The notes below the pieces were generated by a model. That model saw only the letters and a list, made by a program, of their open reading frames with translations, was not told the DNA's origin and ran no database searches. A stretch of DNA of 64,000 nucleotides from positions 1 through 64,000 of the forward strand of contig JBBQWT010000008.1 of assembly GCA_038210375.1 (NCBI GenBank). The letters are read 5' to 3'. The translations under genes and the position numbers were made by a program. Source of the DNA: JBBQWT01 sp038210375 (GTDB lineage: Bacteria > Acidobacteriota > Terriglobia > Terriglobales > Acidobacteriaceae). Positions 15,922 through 24,067 of this stretch are shown one piece after another (position 1 is the first letter of the stretch; each line of letters opens with the position of its first letter).

Positions 15922-17388
15922 CTATCGCGGCTGAAACGACCGCAGCATATTTTCAAACGTTGGGCGCAAAACGCTGTAGTCGCGATCGGGGGCGATGAAG
16001 ATGATATAGACGATGTTGCCGTCGCCATTCTGCATGGCGACCATCCAGTCGCGTTCCCGCACCGGACGCCCGTTTTGCACCAGTGGTGAGGTGCTGATCA
16101 AATCCACCGATTTGGCATTCTGACCATTCACCGATATGTCCTCGTCATGGCCAATCTGGCGCATGTCGGGGTTGGCCTGGCGCAGAGTGGCGATCAGCTC
16201 ATGAGTTGCCTGGTCGAGTGAATCATTCCTTCCCTGCTCGGGTTGATATCCGTTGATCATCACGCCGTAGGCCACCGCGTTCTGGGTGACTCCTGCCTGA
16301 GGAGCGATGGTGACCGCGGAACTCTGGTCGCCCATCACCTGCCAGTTGTCGGGGTAGCTGATCTGGAAGGCCTGGTGGTTAAGCGCGCGATAGTTGCCGC
16401 TGGGATAAACATCGCGGTTGATCTGCGAAATCGTGCCCGCGCCGTTGCCAACGTTGGCGTTGCCGGTCGACCTGCCGGCGCCGCTGCTCTGCCATTGGCC
16501 GGAAGCGATTTGCTGCGCGGTGTAGGGAGTCATGCCCGCCGCCAGCCGCTTGATGCTTTGAAATTCGGGGCTGTCGGTGCGATAGTTTTTCCCGGGAAGA
16601 CCCGCCAACTCGGTGGCCACCGCCTGGGCCCGGTTGCCGGGATTGGGATGATCGCTCATAAATTGCGGCCCACCGCGGCCACCACCCTGGCTCTGCAGCT
16701 TGTGAAAGAAATCAACCATACCCTGGGGGTTATACCCGGAGTCATACATGATCTGCGCACCCACGGCATCGGCTTGTGATTCAGCGGTGCGTGAGTTCTT
16801 TAGGAAGTAAGAGCCTGCTCCGAACTGGATGCCCATGGCGGCTAGTTGCGCGCCGGCGCCGCGGCCCAACATCCCGCCCAGGATTCCCAGCCCTGCCTGC
16901 GCGACCATTTGCTTGGAAGCCGCGGCTGTAGCGTGGCGCATGACCACGTGCGAGGTTTCGTGGGCCAGCACGCCGGCCAGCTCTGATTCGTTGTCTGCCG
17001 CCTGAATGGTGCCCAGGTTAATGTAAATCGGGCCTCCGGGCAAAGCAAAGGCGTTGATGTCTTTTTGGTTTACAACCTTATAAGTAAAGGGGAACTTGGT
17101 GCCCGGAGCGTGGGCGGCGATGTCGGCTCCCAGCCTGACCACGTATTGCGAGATCGGACTGCTGGCCGGCAGAATCGGCATCTTGTGATCGGTTTCGTTG
17201 GCGGCCTGCTGCCCAAGCTGTACTTCCTGATTGAGTGGAATCATGTTCCACGCCGGTTTGGGTTCGTAGCGGGCTTCCGCCTGTTGCGGAGAAACCCCTA
17301 CTAATAACGTGAACACCGTGACCAGCGATAAACCGCTGCTCATCGCCGCACGGGTCTTCTGGCCAAAACTTCGGTTGTGACTCGACAT
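15922..17388 (-). CDS. Secreted M48 family zinc metalloprotease
   Basis: A 488-residue exported protease. After a signal sequence (MSSGLSLVTVFTLLVGVSPQQAEA) comes the M48 catalytic domain with HETSH as the zinc motif (GVLAHETSHVVMRH) and the third ligand in SRTAESQADAVGAQIM. The second half carries a separate domain (YPDNWQVMGDQSSAVTIAP onward) of the kind found in surface or periplasmic proteins. The family includes BepA, which acts in outer-membrane protein quality control, but BepA's TPR region is not evident here. The ATG at 17388 was chosen because GGAG precedes it and the signal peptide follows; a longer in-frame opening has no signal character. Confidence 0.88.
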   Translation of the reverse strand: MSSHNRSFGQKTRAAMSSGLSLVTVFTLLVGVSPQQAEARYEPKPAWNMIPLNQEVQLGQQAANETDHKMPILPASSPISQYVVRLGADIAAHAPGTKFPFTYKVVNQKDINAFALPGGPIYINLGTIQAADNESELAGVLAHETSHVVMRHATAAASKQMVAQAGLGILGGMLGRGAGAQLAAMGIQFGAGSYFLKNSRTAESQADAVGAQIMYDSGYNPQGMVDFFHKLQSQGGGRGGPQFMSDHPNPGNRAQAVATELAGLPGKNYRTDSPEFQSIKRLAAGMTPYTAQQIASGQWQSSGAGRSTGNANVGNGAGTISQINRDVYPSGNYRALNHQAFQISYPDNWQVMGDQSSAVTIAPQAGVTQNAVAYGVMINGYQPEQGRNDSLDQATHELIATLRQANPDMRQIGHDEDISVNGQNAKSVDLISTSPLVQNGRPVRERDWMVAMQNGDGNIVYIIFIAPDRDYSVLRPTFENMLRSFQPR

Positions 17389-17656
17389 AGGATCCACTCC
17401 AAGGCTCAAAATGTAGGATTGCGGATGAAATTGCACTCCTGTAACGATTAGATGCAGGGTTTCGGAAAATCGGTTTTTGGCACACCGCACTTTGGTAATG
17501 CGGTTTTCCCTCATTTTTTTACCTACTCCGGACGGTGGAACCGGGCAGGTTGGAATGTGGCGGCACCTTGGGATTTCCATCGCATCAATTTTCCCGCCAA
17601 GCGCATCCAAGGTCTAACCCTGCGGCGGCAACGAGCTGTGCTATTAGTAATTCTGA

Positions 17657-17674
17657 GGTTTACCGCGGTAACCC
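17657..17674. promoter_or_regulatory. 18-base palindrome before the LysM lipoprotein gene
   Basis: TTACCGCGGTAA (17660-17671) is a perfect palindrome, and GG/CC pairs extend it to 17657-17674 with one mismatched step. It ends 13 bases before the ATG at 17688. It could be an operator or a translation-blocking hairpin. Confidence 0.35.
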
Positions 17675-17687
17675 AAAATACAACACA

Positions 17688-19280
17688 ATGATTACTCCCC
17701 CCCGAGCCCACCGTTCCTCTGTATCCCTGTCGTTTTTTGTTTCCATTTTGTGCGGGCTGATTTTTGCCGGCAGCATTTGGGTTGCCGGGTGCGCGGCCAC
17801 TACGGCTGCCAGCCAGCAGACATCCCCCAGCGCTAAGCCAGCCGCCGACGCTACCGCTGTCAGCAACGCCACTCCGCCAGCAACTGGGGCAGCCGCACCC
17901 GCGGGCCCGGTGCGGAAGTCCGCGGAAAAGGCCGCCGCCCCGGCAACAGATGCGAAAACACCGGTAGCTGACATTAAAGCCGGCCCCGATTCCCTGGTTC
18001 ACGTTGCCCGTGCCGGGGAAACCTTGAAAATCGTGGCGCGCAAGTTTCTCTCGCAATCGTCATTGATGACGGTGCAGGAACTGGAGGATGCGATCGCATC
18101 CGCCAACCCGCAGGTTAAGCGCAACGCGGCCCTGCATGCCGGGGACAAGATCACGGTTCCCACCATCATGCAGTCAAAAATCGAGGAAAAATCTGTGCCC
18201 ATCCCCGCCGACAGCGAAGTTCGCGCCATTTACTTGACGGGAACCATGGCGGGCAGCGCCGCCGGAATCCAGATCATCCGCAAGTGGGTACAAGCCGGTG
18301 GCAACGCGGTGGTCTTCGATATAAAAGATAGCGACGGCTCCCTGAGCGTGCCCTTCGACCACCCCCTGACGCCGGTGCGCACCAACTACCCCATCTCCAA
18401 CCTGCCCAAGTTCGTGCATTTTCTGCACAGCCAGAAGCTGCACGCAATCGCGCGCATCGCGCTTTTCCGCGACCAGTACCAGGCGACCCATCATTCCGAA
18501 CTGACGGTGCGTTCGGCCGCAAGCAAGGCGCCGTGGCGCGAAAACGGCAAGCTGGTTTGGCTCGATCCCTCGCGCAGGGCGGTGCAGGATTACGATCTTG
18601 CCCTGGCGCAATCGGTGGCCCGGTCAGGCGCCGACGAAATCCAGTTTGATTACGTCCGCTTCCCCGCCGAGGGCAACCAGAAGGATGCGCGCTTCGCTTT
18701 CATGGCCGAGCATCCGCAGTGGACGCGCGCCCAGGTGATCACCGACTTTCTGTCGCGCGCCTATTCCGCGCTGCATCCCATGGGAGTGCTGTTGTCGCTC
18801 GACGTCTTCGGCGTCATGGCGTGGCAGCGCGACGTGGATCTGCGCCACACCGGCCAGGACATCGTCAGCATGAGTCGATACTGCGACGTGCTTTCGCCCA
18901 TGATTTATCCATCACACTTTTTTCATATGGATGGCTACGCTTCGCCGGGAGACGCTCCCGAACACTTCATCGGGACGTCTATGGAACGATTTCGCCAGAT
19001 CACGCAATCCAGTTCCCACGTGGTGCTGCGCCCGTGGCTGCAGGCTTTCGCCTGGCGCACCAGGACTTACTCCGCGGAATATATCAAGGTGCAGGTGAAG
19101 GCCTCCAAGGCCAAGGGCGGCACCGGATTCCTCTTCTGGAACGCCCGCAACGATTACGCCAAGCCATTTACCGCGATGGAGCAAATGCGTTCACGGCCTT
19201 CGCAATACCTGAAAGCCGCCGATGGCGGTCCCGTAAAAGCCGCCGCTAAAACTACAGTGGCGCCGGCGCCGGCAAAATAA
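17688..19280 (+). CDS. LysM-like lipoprotein with DUF4015 putative glycoside hydrolase domain
   Basis: A 530-residue lipoprotein. A hydrophobic stretch ends in the lipobox VAGC (Cys35), followed by an Ala/Pro/Thr-rich linker, a LysM-like module (HVARAGETLKIVARKF, about residues 105-160) and a C-terminal domain of the DUF4015 type. This is a predicted TIM-barrel hydrolase, with GNAVVFDIKDSDG, ADEIQFDYVRFP and DVFGVMAWQRD as conserved acidic strand ends. LysM suggests peptidoglycan attachment; the substrate is unknown. The ATG at 17688 was chosen because the signal peptide begins there. A palindrome lies just upstream. Confidence 0.82.
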   Translation: MITPPRAHRSSVSLSFFVSILCGLIFAGSIWVAGCAATTAASQQTSPSAKPAADATAVSNATPPATGAAAPAGPVRKSAEKAAAPATDAKTPVADIKAGPDSLVHVARAGETLKIVARKFLSQSSLMTVQELEDAIASANPQVKRNAALHAGDKITVPTIMQSKIEEKSVPIPADSEVRAIYLTGTMAGSAAGIQIIRKWVQAGGNAVVFDIKDSDGSLSVPFDHPLTPVRTNYPISNLPKFVHFLHSQKLHAIARIALFRDQYQATHHSELTVRSAASKAPWRENGKLVWLDPSRRAVQDYDLALAQSVARSGADEIQFDYVRFPAEGNQKDARFAFMAEHPQWTRAQVITDFLSRAYSALHPMGVLLSLDVFGVMAWQRDVDLRHTGQDIVSMSRYCDVLSPMIYPSHFFHMDGYASPGDAPEHFIGTSMERFRQITQSSSHVVLRPWLQAFAWRTRTYSAEYIKVQVKASKAKGGTGFLFWNARNDYAKPFTAMEQMRSRPSQYLKAADGGPVKAAAKTTVAPAPAK

Positions 19281-19378
19281 TATTTCCCCCAGAATAGCGA
19301 TGAACTGGCGCCGCCACGGCATCAAAATAAATATGCCTGGCAGCGCCCCTCGCTCTATTGGCGTCTGGCGGAGCGGCG

Positions 19379-19384
19379 TATAAT
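19379..19384 (+). promoter_or_regulatory. -10 element for ilvE
   Basis: TATAAT at 19379-19384, with a TTGGCG 15 bases upstream (19358-19363). It would produce a leader of about 170 nucleotides that contains the structured region at 19418-19518. Confidence 0.5.
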
Positions 19385-19417
19385 TTCCAAAGTTGTACTG
19401 GTGTTTCACTTAAAAAA

Positions 19418-19518
19418 ATTCAGTAGTCCGGCCGCGGCTTTTGCCGGGCCGCCGAATTACGCCGCCTAAAAAACGGCATTGCTGAATCTGCACGGCCGGG
19501 GTACGCATTTAGTTCAGC
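19418..19518 (+). promoter_or_regulatory. Structured ilvE leader with mutually exclusive pairings
   Basis: A three-way junction is visible: ATTCAG (19418-19423) pairs with CTGAAT (19482-19487). It encloses a strong hairpin (GGCC-g-CGGC, TTTT loop, GCCG-GGCC, 19430-19450) and a smaller one (GCCG 19461-19464 with CGGC 19474-19477). The right arm can instead pair downstream, GCTGAA (19481-19486) with TTCAGC (19513-19518). Two exclusive folds in the 5' leader of an amino-acid gene suggest a switch. It does not match a riboswitch class I recognise. Confidence 0.45.
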
Positions 19519-19561
19519 AGCGATGGCGTCGTCTTAATTTCGGAATTCGAGGTCGATTCTC

Positions 19562-20512
19562 ATGCCGATTCAATCCTTCGACAAAATCTGGCACAACGGG
19601 AAGATGATTAACTGGGATGACGCCCGCATCCACGTGATGTCCCACGTGGTCAATTACGGCTCCGCCGTCTTTGAAGGGGTGCGATGCTATGCCCAGCCCC
19701 AGGGGCCGGCCATTTTCCGGGCGCACGAGCATATTCGGCGGCTGCTCGATTCCGCCAAGATCTATCGCATAGAAGTTGATTACACCGGCGAAGAACTGGT
19801 CTCGGCGATGTGCGAACTGGTGCGGGTAAACCGCCATTATCCTTCCTACATCCGTCCCCTGATCTTCCGCGGCTACGGCGAAGTCGGCGTGAACCCCGCC
19901 AATTCTCCCACCGAGGTTTACCTGGCCAACTACGAATGGGGCAAGTACCTGGGCGAAGGCGCCGAGCACGAAGGGGTCGATGTCTGCGTCTCATCCTGGA
20001 ACCGGCTGGCGCCCAACACTATGCCCACCATGGCAAAATCGGGCGCAAACTACATGAACTCCCAGCTCATCAAGATGGAAGCCATCATGAACGGATACGT
20101 CGAAGGCATCGCCCTCGATGTGACCGGATACGTAAGCGAAGGGTCGGGAGAAAATCTTTTCGTTGTGCACCGCGGCAAATTGCTGACCGCTCCGCTGGGT
20201 AACTCGGTGCTGCCTGGCATCACCCGCGAGTCCGTCATCCAACTGGCTTCAGATCTGGGTATTCCCACCATCGAGCAGATGATTCCGCGGGAAATGCTGT
20301 ACATCGCGGATGAGGTGTTCTTTACCGGGACGGCGGCGGAAATTACGCCCATCCGGTCGGTGGATAAGATACTGGTGAACAAGGGAATCAGCGGGCCCAT
20401 CGCACGCACCTTGCAGAAGGAGTTCTTCAGCATCGTGCACGGCGCCGCTCCTGATCGCCACCACTGGCTCACGCCGATCAACGTGGAGAGCAAACAGCCG
20501 GTCGCGGTGTAG
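19562..20512 (+). CDS. ilvE: Branched-chain amino acid aminotransferase
   Basis: A 316-residue fold-type IV PLP enzyme that performs the last step of leucine, isoleucine and valine synthesis. It has the opening KIWHNGKMINWDDARIHVMSH, the substrate loop YGSAVFEGVRCY, the lysine segment AKSGANYMNSQ, EGSGENLFVVHRGKLLTAP, and the phosphate-binding TAAEITPIRSVD. Length and motifs match bacterial class IV BCATs. GAGG at 19549-19552 is the likely ribosome-binding site. It is a single-gene unit with its own promoter and a structured leader. Confidence 0.93.
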   Translation: MPIQSFDKIWHNGKMINWDDARIHVMSHVVNYGSAVFEGVRCYAQPQGPAIFRAHEHIRRLLDSAKIYRIEVDYTGEELVSAMCELVRVNRHYPSYIRPLIFRGYGEVGVNPANSPTEVYLANYEWGKYLGEGAEHEGVDVCVSSWNRLAPNTMPTMAKSGANYMNSQLIKMEAIMNGYVEGIALDVTGYVSEGSGENLFVVHRGKLLTAPLGNSVLPGITRESVIQLASDLGIPTIEQMIPREMLYIADEVFFTGTAAEITPIRSVDKILVNKGISGPIARTLQKEFFSIVHGAAPDRHHWLTPINVESKQPVAV

Positions 20513-20610
20513 GTTCGCCGCCATTTGTTGGCTCGCGGCTTTCAATTTTGGACCACCGGGCTTGAGTGGTTGAAGCCGCCACCCCTATCGCGCATCACGC
20601 CCGGTCCCTT

Positions 20611-21960
20611 CTACTTCTTTTTCGATCCCGGCCAGCCCGGCAATGCATTACTGCCCGTGATCAGCCGCGCTCCGCGGTCGTAGGTTACATAGGCCCACGC
20701 CCATTGCAGTATGACCAGCAGCCGGTTACGGAAACCAATCAGGAAAAATATGTGTATGAACAACCACGCCAGCCATGCAATCGCCCCGGAAATATGCAGC
20801 CGTTTGCCCAGGTCGCCCACCGCGGCGCCGCGGCCTATGGTCGCCAGGCTGCCCTTGTCCCAGTAACTAAACGGCAGCGGCGGCTGGCGGCGCAGCGCGC
20901 GCAGTATATTTTTTGCGGAATGACGCCCCATCTGGATTGCCACCTGCGCCACCCCGGGAAGAGGCTGCCCATTCTTTCCGGTCATCAGCGCGAGGTCGCC
21001 GGCCACAAACACTTCGAGATGTCCCGGCAGGCTGAGATCGTCCTGCACCTGGATGCGGCCGGAGCGATCGAGCGCCGCGCCGGTGGCCTCGCTTAGTCTC
21101 GCTCCCAGCGGCGAAGCCGAAACTCCGGCGGCCCACAGCACGACCGCCGCCGGCTCAACTTCATCCCCAACGGTCAGCTTGCCGGGCTCAAGGTTTGTGA
21201 CGCGGGCGCCGCAGCGGACTTCCACCCCCAGTTTTTCCAGTTGACGCTGGGCGCTGCGCGAAAGGTCTTCCGGGTAGGCCGACAAGATGCGCGATTGTCC
21301 TTCCACCAGGATGATGCGGGCGCTGCGCGTGTCAATCTGCCTGAAATCGCGGTTGATCGCGTGAGTGGCAATTTCGGCGAGCGCACCCGCCAATTCCACC
21401 CCCGTGGGTCCGCCGCCCACGATGAAAAACTTCAGCGGCTGCGCAGCTTCCCCCATCGCCTGGTTGCGCTCCGCCAGTTCGAACGCCAGCAGGACCCGGC
21501 GGCGGATTTCGAGCGCGTTCTCCAGGGTCTTCAGTCCGGGAGCGGCAAACTCCCATTCGGGATGGCCGAAGTAGGCGTGGGTGGCGCCCGCGGCGACGAT
21601 CAGGAAATCGTATGAAATCGTGTCTCGTCCGGCCCGCTCCGTGGCTTCGGCGCCGGGCATTTCCTGCTCGCTCTTGAGCTTGACCAGGTGGCGGCCGAGA
21701 TCAAACCCTTCCACTTCTCCCAAAATAACGTCCACGTTGGAGTAGCCGCGCACGATGCGCCGGATGGGGGTGGCAATGTCGCCGGGAGAAAGGGCGGCGG
21801 TCGCCACCTGGTAGAGCAGGGGCTGAAAGGTGTGATGGTTGCTGCGATCGACGAGGGTGACCCGCACCGGCCGGTTGGCCAGCGCGCGCGCCGCATACAA
21901 TCCGCCAAAACCAGCGCCGACGATGACCGCGTGCGGCCACGCCGGGTTTATCTCACGCAA
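20611..21960 (-). CDS. ndh: Type II NADH dehydrogenase-like FAD oxidoreductase
   Basis: A 449-residue flavoprotein with two Rossmann motifs, GAGFGGLYAARAL (FAD, residues 16-28) and GGGPTGVELAGALAE (NADH), then VFVAGDLALM for FAD. The C-terminal part has hydrophobic helices (AWLAWLFIHIFFLIGF) typical of membrane-attached NDH-2, which passes electrons from NADH to quinone without pumping protons. The TTG at 21960 is the only plausible start in frame: a stop lies two codons upstream and GGGGGTGAG precedes it. The gene is convergent with ilvE and divergent from pilT. Confidence 0.88.
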   Translation of the reverse strand: MREINPAWPHAVIVGAGFGGLYAARALANRPVRVTLVDRSNHHTFQPLLYQVATAALSPGDIATPIRRIVRGYSNVDVILGEVEGFDLGRHLVKLKSEQEMPGAEATERAGRDTISYDFLIVAAGATHAYFGHPEWEFAAPGLKTLENALEIRRRVLLAFELAERNQAMGEAAQPLKFFIVGGGPTGVELAGALAEIATHAINRDFRQIDTRSARIILVEGQSRILSAYPEDLSRSAQRQLEKLGVEVRCGARVTNLEPGKLTVGDEVEPAAVVLWAAGVSASPLGARLSEATGAALDRSGRIQVQDDLSLPGHLEVFVAGDLALMTGKNGQPLPGVAQVAIQMGRHSAKNILRALRRQPPLPFSYWDKGSLATIGRGAAVGDLGKRLHISGAIAWLAWLFIHIFFLIGFRNRLLVILQWAWAYVTYDRGARLITGSNALPGWPGSKKK

Positions 21961-22161
21961 TGCTCACCCCCATGTTCAATTGTAACCAAGCCAAAACCCG
22001 GGGGGAGCGCATCACCAAGCTAATCGCTCTGAAATGGCGGATTCGATTGCGAAAAGCCATTCGGCGTGATACGTTTCAACCAACTGGCGCGGGAAGCGCC
22101 GGTTACCGTGGGGCGTGCTGTCACCGGACGTTTGGCGAAGCAGTTCCCCGGCGATGACCCG

Positions 22162-22175
22162 CGCAATCGATTGCG
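22162..22175. promoter_or_regulatory. 14-base perfect palindrome in the ndh/pilT divergent region
   Basis: CGCAATCGATTGCG at 22162-22175 is a perfect inverted repeat in the 257-base divergent gap, about 40 bases before pilT. A second inverted pair, GGCGC/GCGCC, lies at 22086-22100. It could be a regulator site. Confidence 0.35.
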
Positions 22176-22217
22176 GAAATAGCGCGACAGTACCGGTTGA
22201 ATCATTTAAGGGACTCC

Positions 22218-23342
22218 ATGCACATTGATGAACTTTTGCGGCTCGCGATTGAGCGCCACGCATCCGATTTACATCTCAAGGTGGGCAACTACCCTCACCT
22301 GCGGGTGGATGGCGAACTGGTCTCGCTTTCCGACCTGCCCCGCGTTTCCGCCGAAGACATGCTGAACATGGCCTTCAGCATGATGTCGAACCGGCAAAAA
22401 CAAAAGTTCAAGGAAATGACCGAGCTCGATATGGCGTACGGCGTGGCCGGCCTGGGCCGCTTCCGCGTCAACGTGTTTCAACAGCGCGGCAATGTGGGCC
22501 TGGTCCTGCGCGTGATTCCCACCAAGATCAGGGCCCTTGAAGAACTGTACCTGCCCAAGATCATCGACGATATCTGCGAAGAAGCTCGCGGCCTGGTGCT
22601 GGTCACCGGGGTTACCGGCTCGGGGAAATCCACCACCCTGGCCGCCATGATCGATCGCATCAATTCCAGCCGGCCGGAACACATCATCACCATCGAAGAC
22701 CCCATCGAATTTCTGCATCGGGACAAGAAAGGCTTCGTGAACCAGCGCGAGGTGGAGGTAGATACGCCTTCATTCGGCTCGGCGTTGCGCGCCAGTCTCC
22801 GCCAGGACCCTGACGTCATCCTGGTTGGCGAAATGCGTGATCTCGAAACCATTGGGACCGCGCTGCACGCCGCGGAAACCGGCCACATGGTTTTTTCCAC
22901 GCTGCACACCCTCGACGCGGTCGAGACCATTAACCGCATTATTTCCGTGTTCCCTCCGCCAGAGCAGAAACAGGTCCGCATGCAGCTCGCCGCGACTTTG
23001 AAAGCGGTGGTCAGCCAGCGTCTGGTGCGCAAAGGGGACGGCAACGGGCGCGTGCCCGCCGTCGAAGTATTGATTTCGACCGCCTATATCAGGGAATGCA
23101 TCATGACCCCGGAGAAGACCCGCCACATTCCCGAAGCGCTCTCCGCGGGCGTATCGCAGTACGGCATGCAGACCTTTGACCAGTCCCTCTACGACCTCTT
23201 CCAGCAGGACCTGATTACCTACGAGATGGCGCTGGAGAATGCGACCAATCCGGATGACTTCAAGCTCAAGGTCCAGGGCATCGGTTCCACCGCCGATTCC
23301 GCGCGCGAGCAAATGGAAGAATCCGGTTTCCACGGACGATAG
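22218..23342 (+). CDS. pilT: Type IV pilus twitching ATPase PilT
   Basis: A 374-residue hexameric ATPase that powers pilus retraction. It starts MHIDELLRLAIERHASDLHLKVG. The Walker A motif is VTGVTGSGKSTTLA; the Asp box and Walker B region is RASLRQDPDVILVGEMRDLET, and the His box is ETGHMVFSTLHT. The ATG at 22218 has AAGGGA just upstream; an in-frame TTG at 22197 would add seven residues outside the family. No other pilus genes are in the window, so this is probably a solitary pilT or linked to pilus genes elsewhere. mglA, whose relatives control pilus polarity, lies about 6 kb upstream. Confidence 0.95.
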   Translation: MHIDELLRLAIERHASDLHLKVGNYPHLRVDGELVSLSDLPRVSAEDMLNMAFSMMSNRQKQKFKEMTELDMAYGVAGLGRFRVNVFQQRGNVGLVLRVIPTKIRALEELYLPKIIDDICEEARGLVLVTGVTGSGKSTTLAAMIDRINSSRPEHIITIEDPIEFLHRDKKGFVNQREVEVDTPSFGSALRASLRQDPDVILVGEMRDLETIGTALHAAETGHMVFSTLHTLDAVETINRIISVFPPPEQKQVRMQLAATLKAVVSQRLVRKGDGNGRVPAVEVLISTAYIRECIMTPEKTRHIPEALSAGVSQYGMQTFDQSLYDLFQQDLITYEMALENATNPDDFKLKVQGIGSTADSAREQMEESGFHGR

Positions 23343-23417
23343 TTCCCCGGGCCGGGCCGCATTTCCGATCCTGTTAAAGAGCTCGCCTTTTCTTTCATTG
23401 CCATCAATAAAGGACGC

Positions 23418-23963
23418 ATGCCCTTCGCCCGCAAGCCCCGCAAAAGCTACGATGAAGCGGCGCTTTACGAGTATGCCGTGGGAGCGCTGGCCCGCAAAAT
23501 GCGCACGGTGGCAGAGCTCAAGCGGTTGCTTCGTCAAAAGGTGCTGCCCGAGCAAGTCGAAGTGATTGAAGCCGTAATCGACCGGCTGAAAGAGCACAAC
23601 TACCTCAACGATACTCGTTATGCCAGCGCCTACTCTTCCCTGCGTAAAGACAATCAGAAGTTCGGCAGCCGGCGCGTAGTATCCGACCTCAAAGGCAAGG
23701 GCGTTCATGGCGATGTCATCGCCAGCACCGTTCCGGTGATCTACGAACAGGTGGACGAAGTGGAGCAGGCGCGAAAATACCTGCTGCGCAAGCGGACGCG
23801 CCCTCCCCGGGAGCAGCGCGACGTGGCGCGCATCTTTCGCATGCTGATGCGGGCCGGCTTCAGCGGCGGCGCCATCGTCAAAGTGTTAAAAGCGTGGAAG
23901 GTTGATGAAGAGACGCTGGCCGCGCTGGAAAGCGAAAGCGCGGAGGCAGAGCCACTCGCGTAG
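23418..23963 (+). CDS. recX: Regulatory protein RecX
   Basis: A 181-residue helical protein with tandem three-helix modules: YEYAVGALARKMRTVAELKRLLRQK, VIDRLKEHNYLNDTRYASAY, and RRVVSDLKGKGVHGDVI. The basic first module and the LNDTRYA motif identify RecX, which binds RecA filaments and limits their activity. ATAAAGGA precedes the ATG. recX is followed by alaS after 104 bases; recX and alaS are neighbours in many bacteria. recA is not in the window. Confidence 0.9.
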   Translation: MPFARKPRKSYDEAALYEYAVGALARKMRTVAELKRLLRQKVLPEQVEVIEAVIDRLKEHNYLNDTRYASAYSSLRKDNQKFGSRRVVSDLKGKGVHGDVIASTVPVIYEQVDEVEQARKYLLRKRTRPPREQRDVARIFRMLMRAGFSGGAIVKVLKAWKVDEETLAALESESAEAEPLA

Positions 23964-24067
23964 CCGGCAGGAAAATAGCGTAATGCTAAAATAAAAATAT
24001 CTCATCGAGCGCTGCGAGCGGCTTCCATAGTCCCAATCCTGATCGCAATGCGCCTCATAAAACACTT

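Noticed and set aside
22080..22217. c-di-GMP riboswitch upstream of pilT
   Set aside because: The conserved GEMM core sequences are absent; only simple palindromes are visible.
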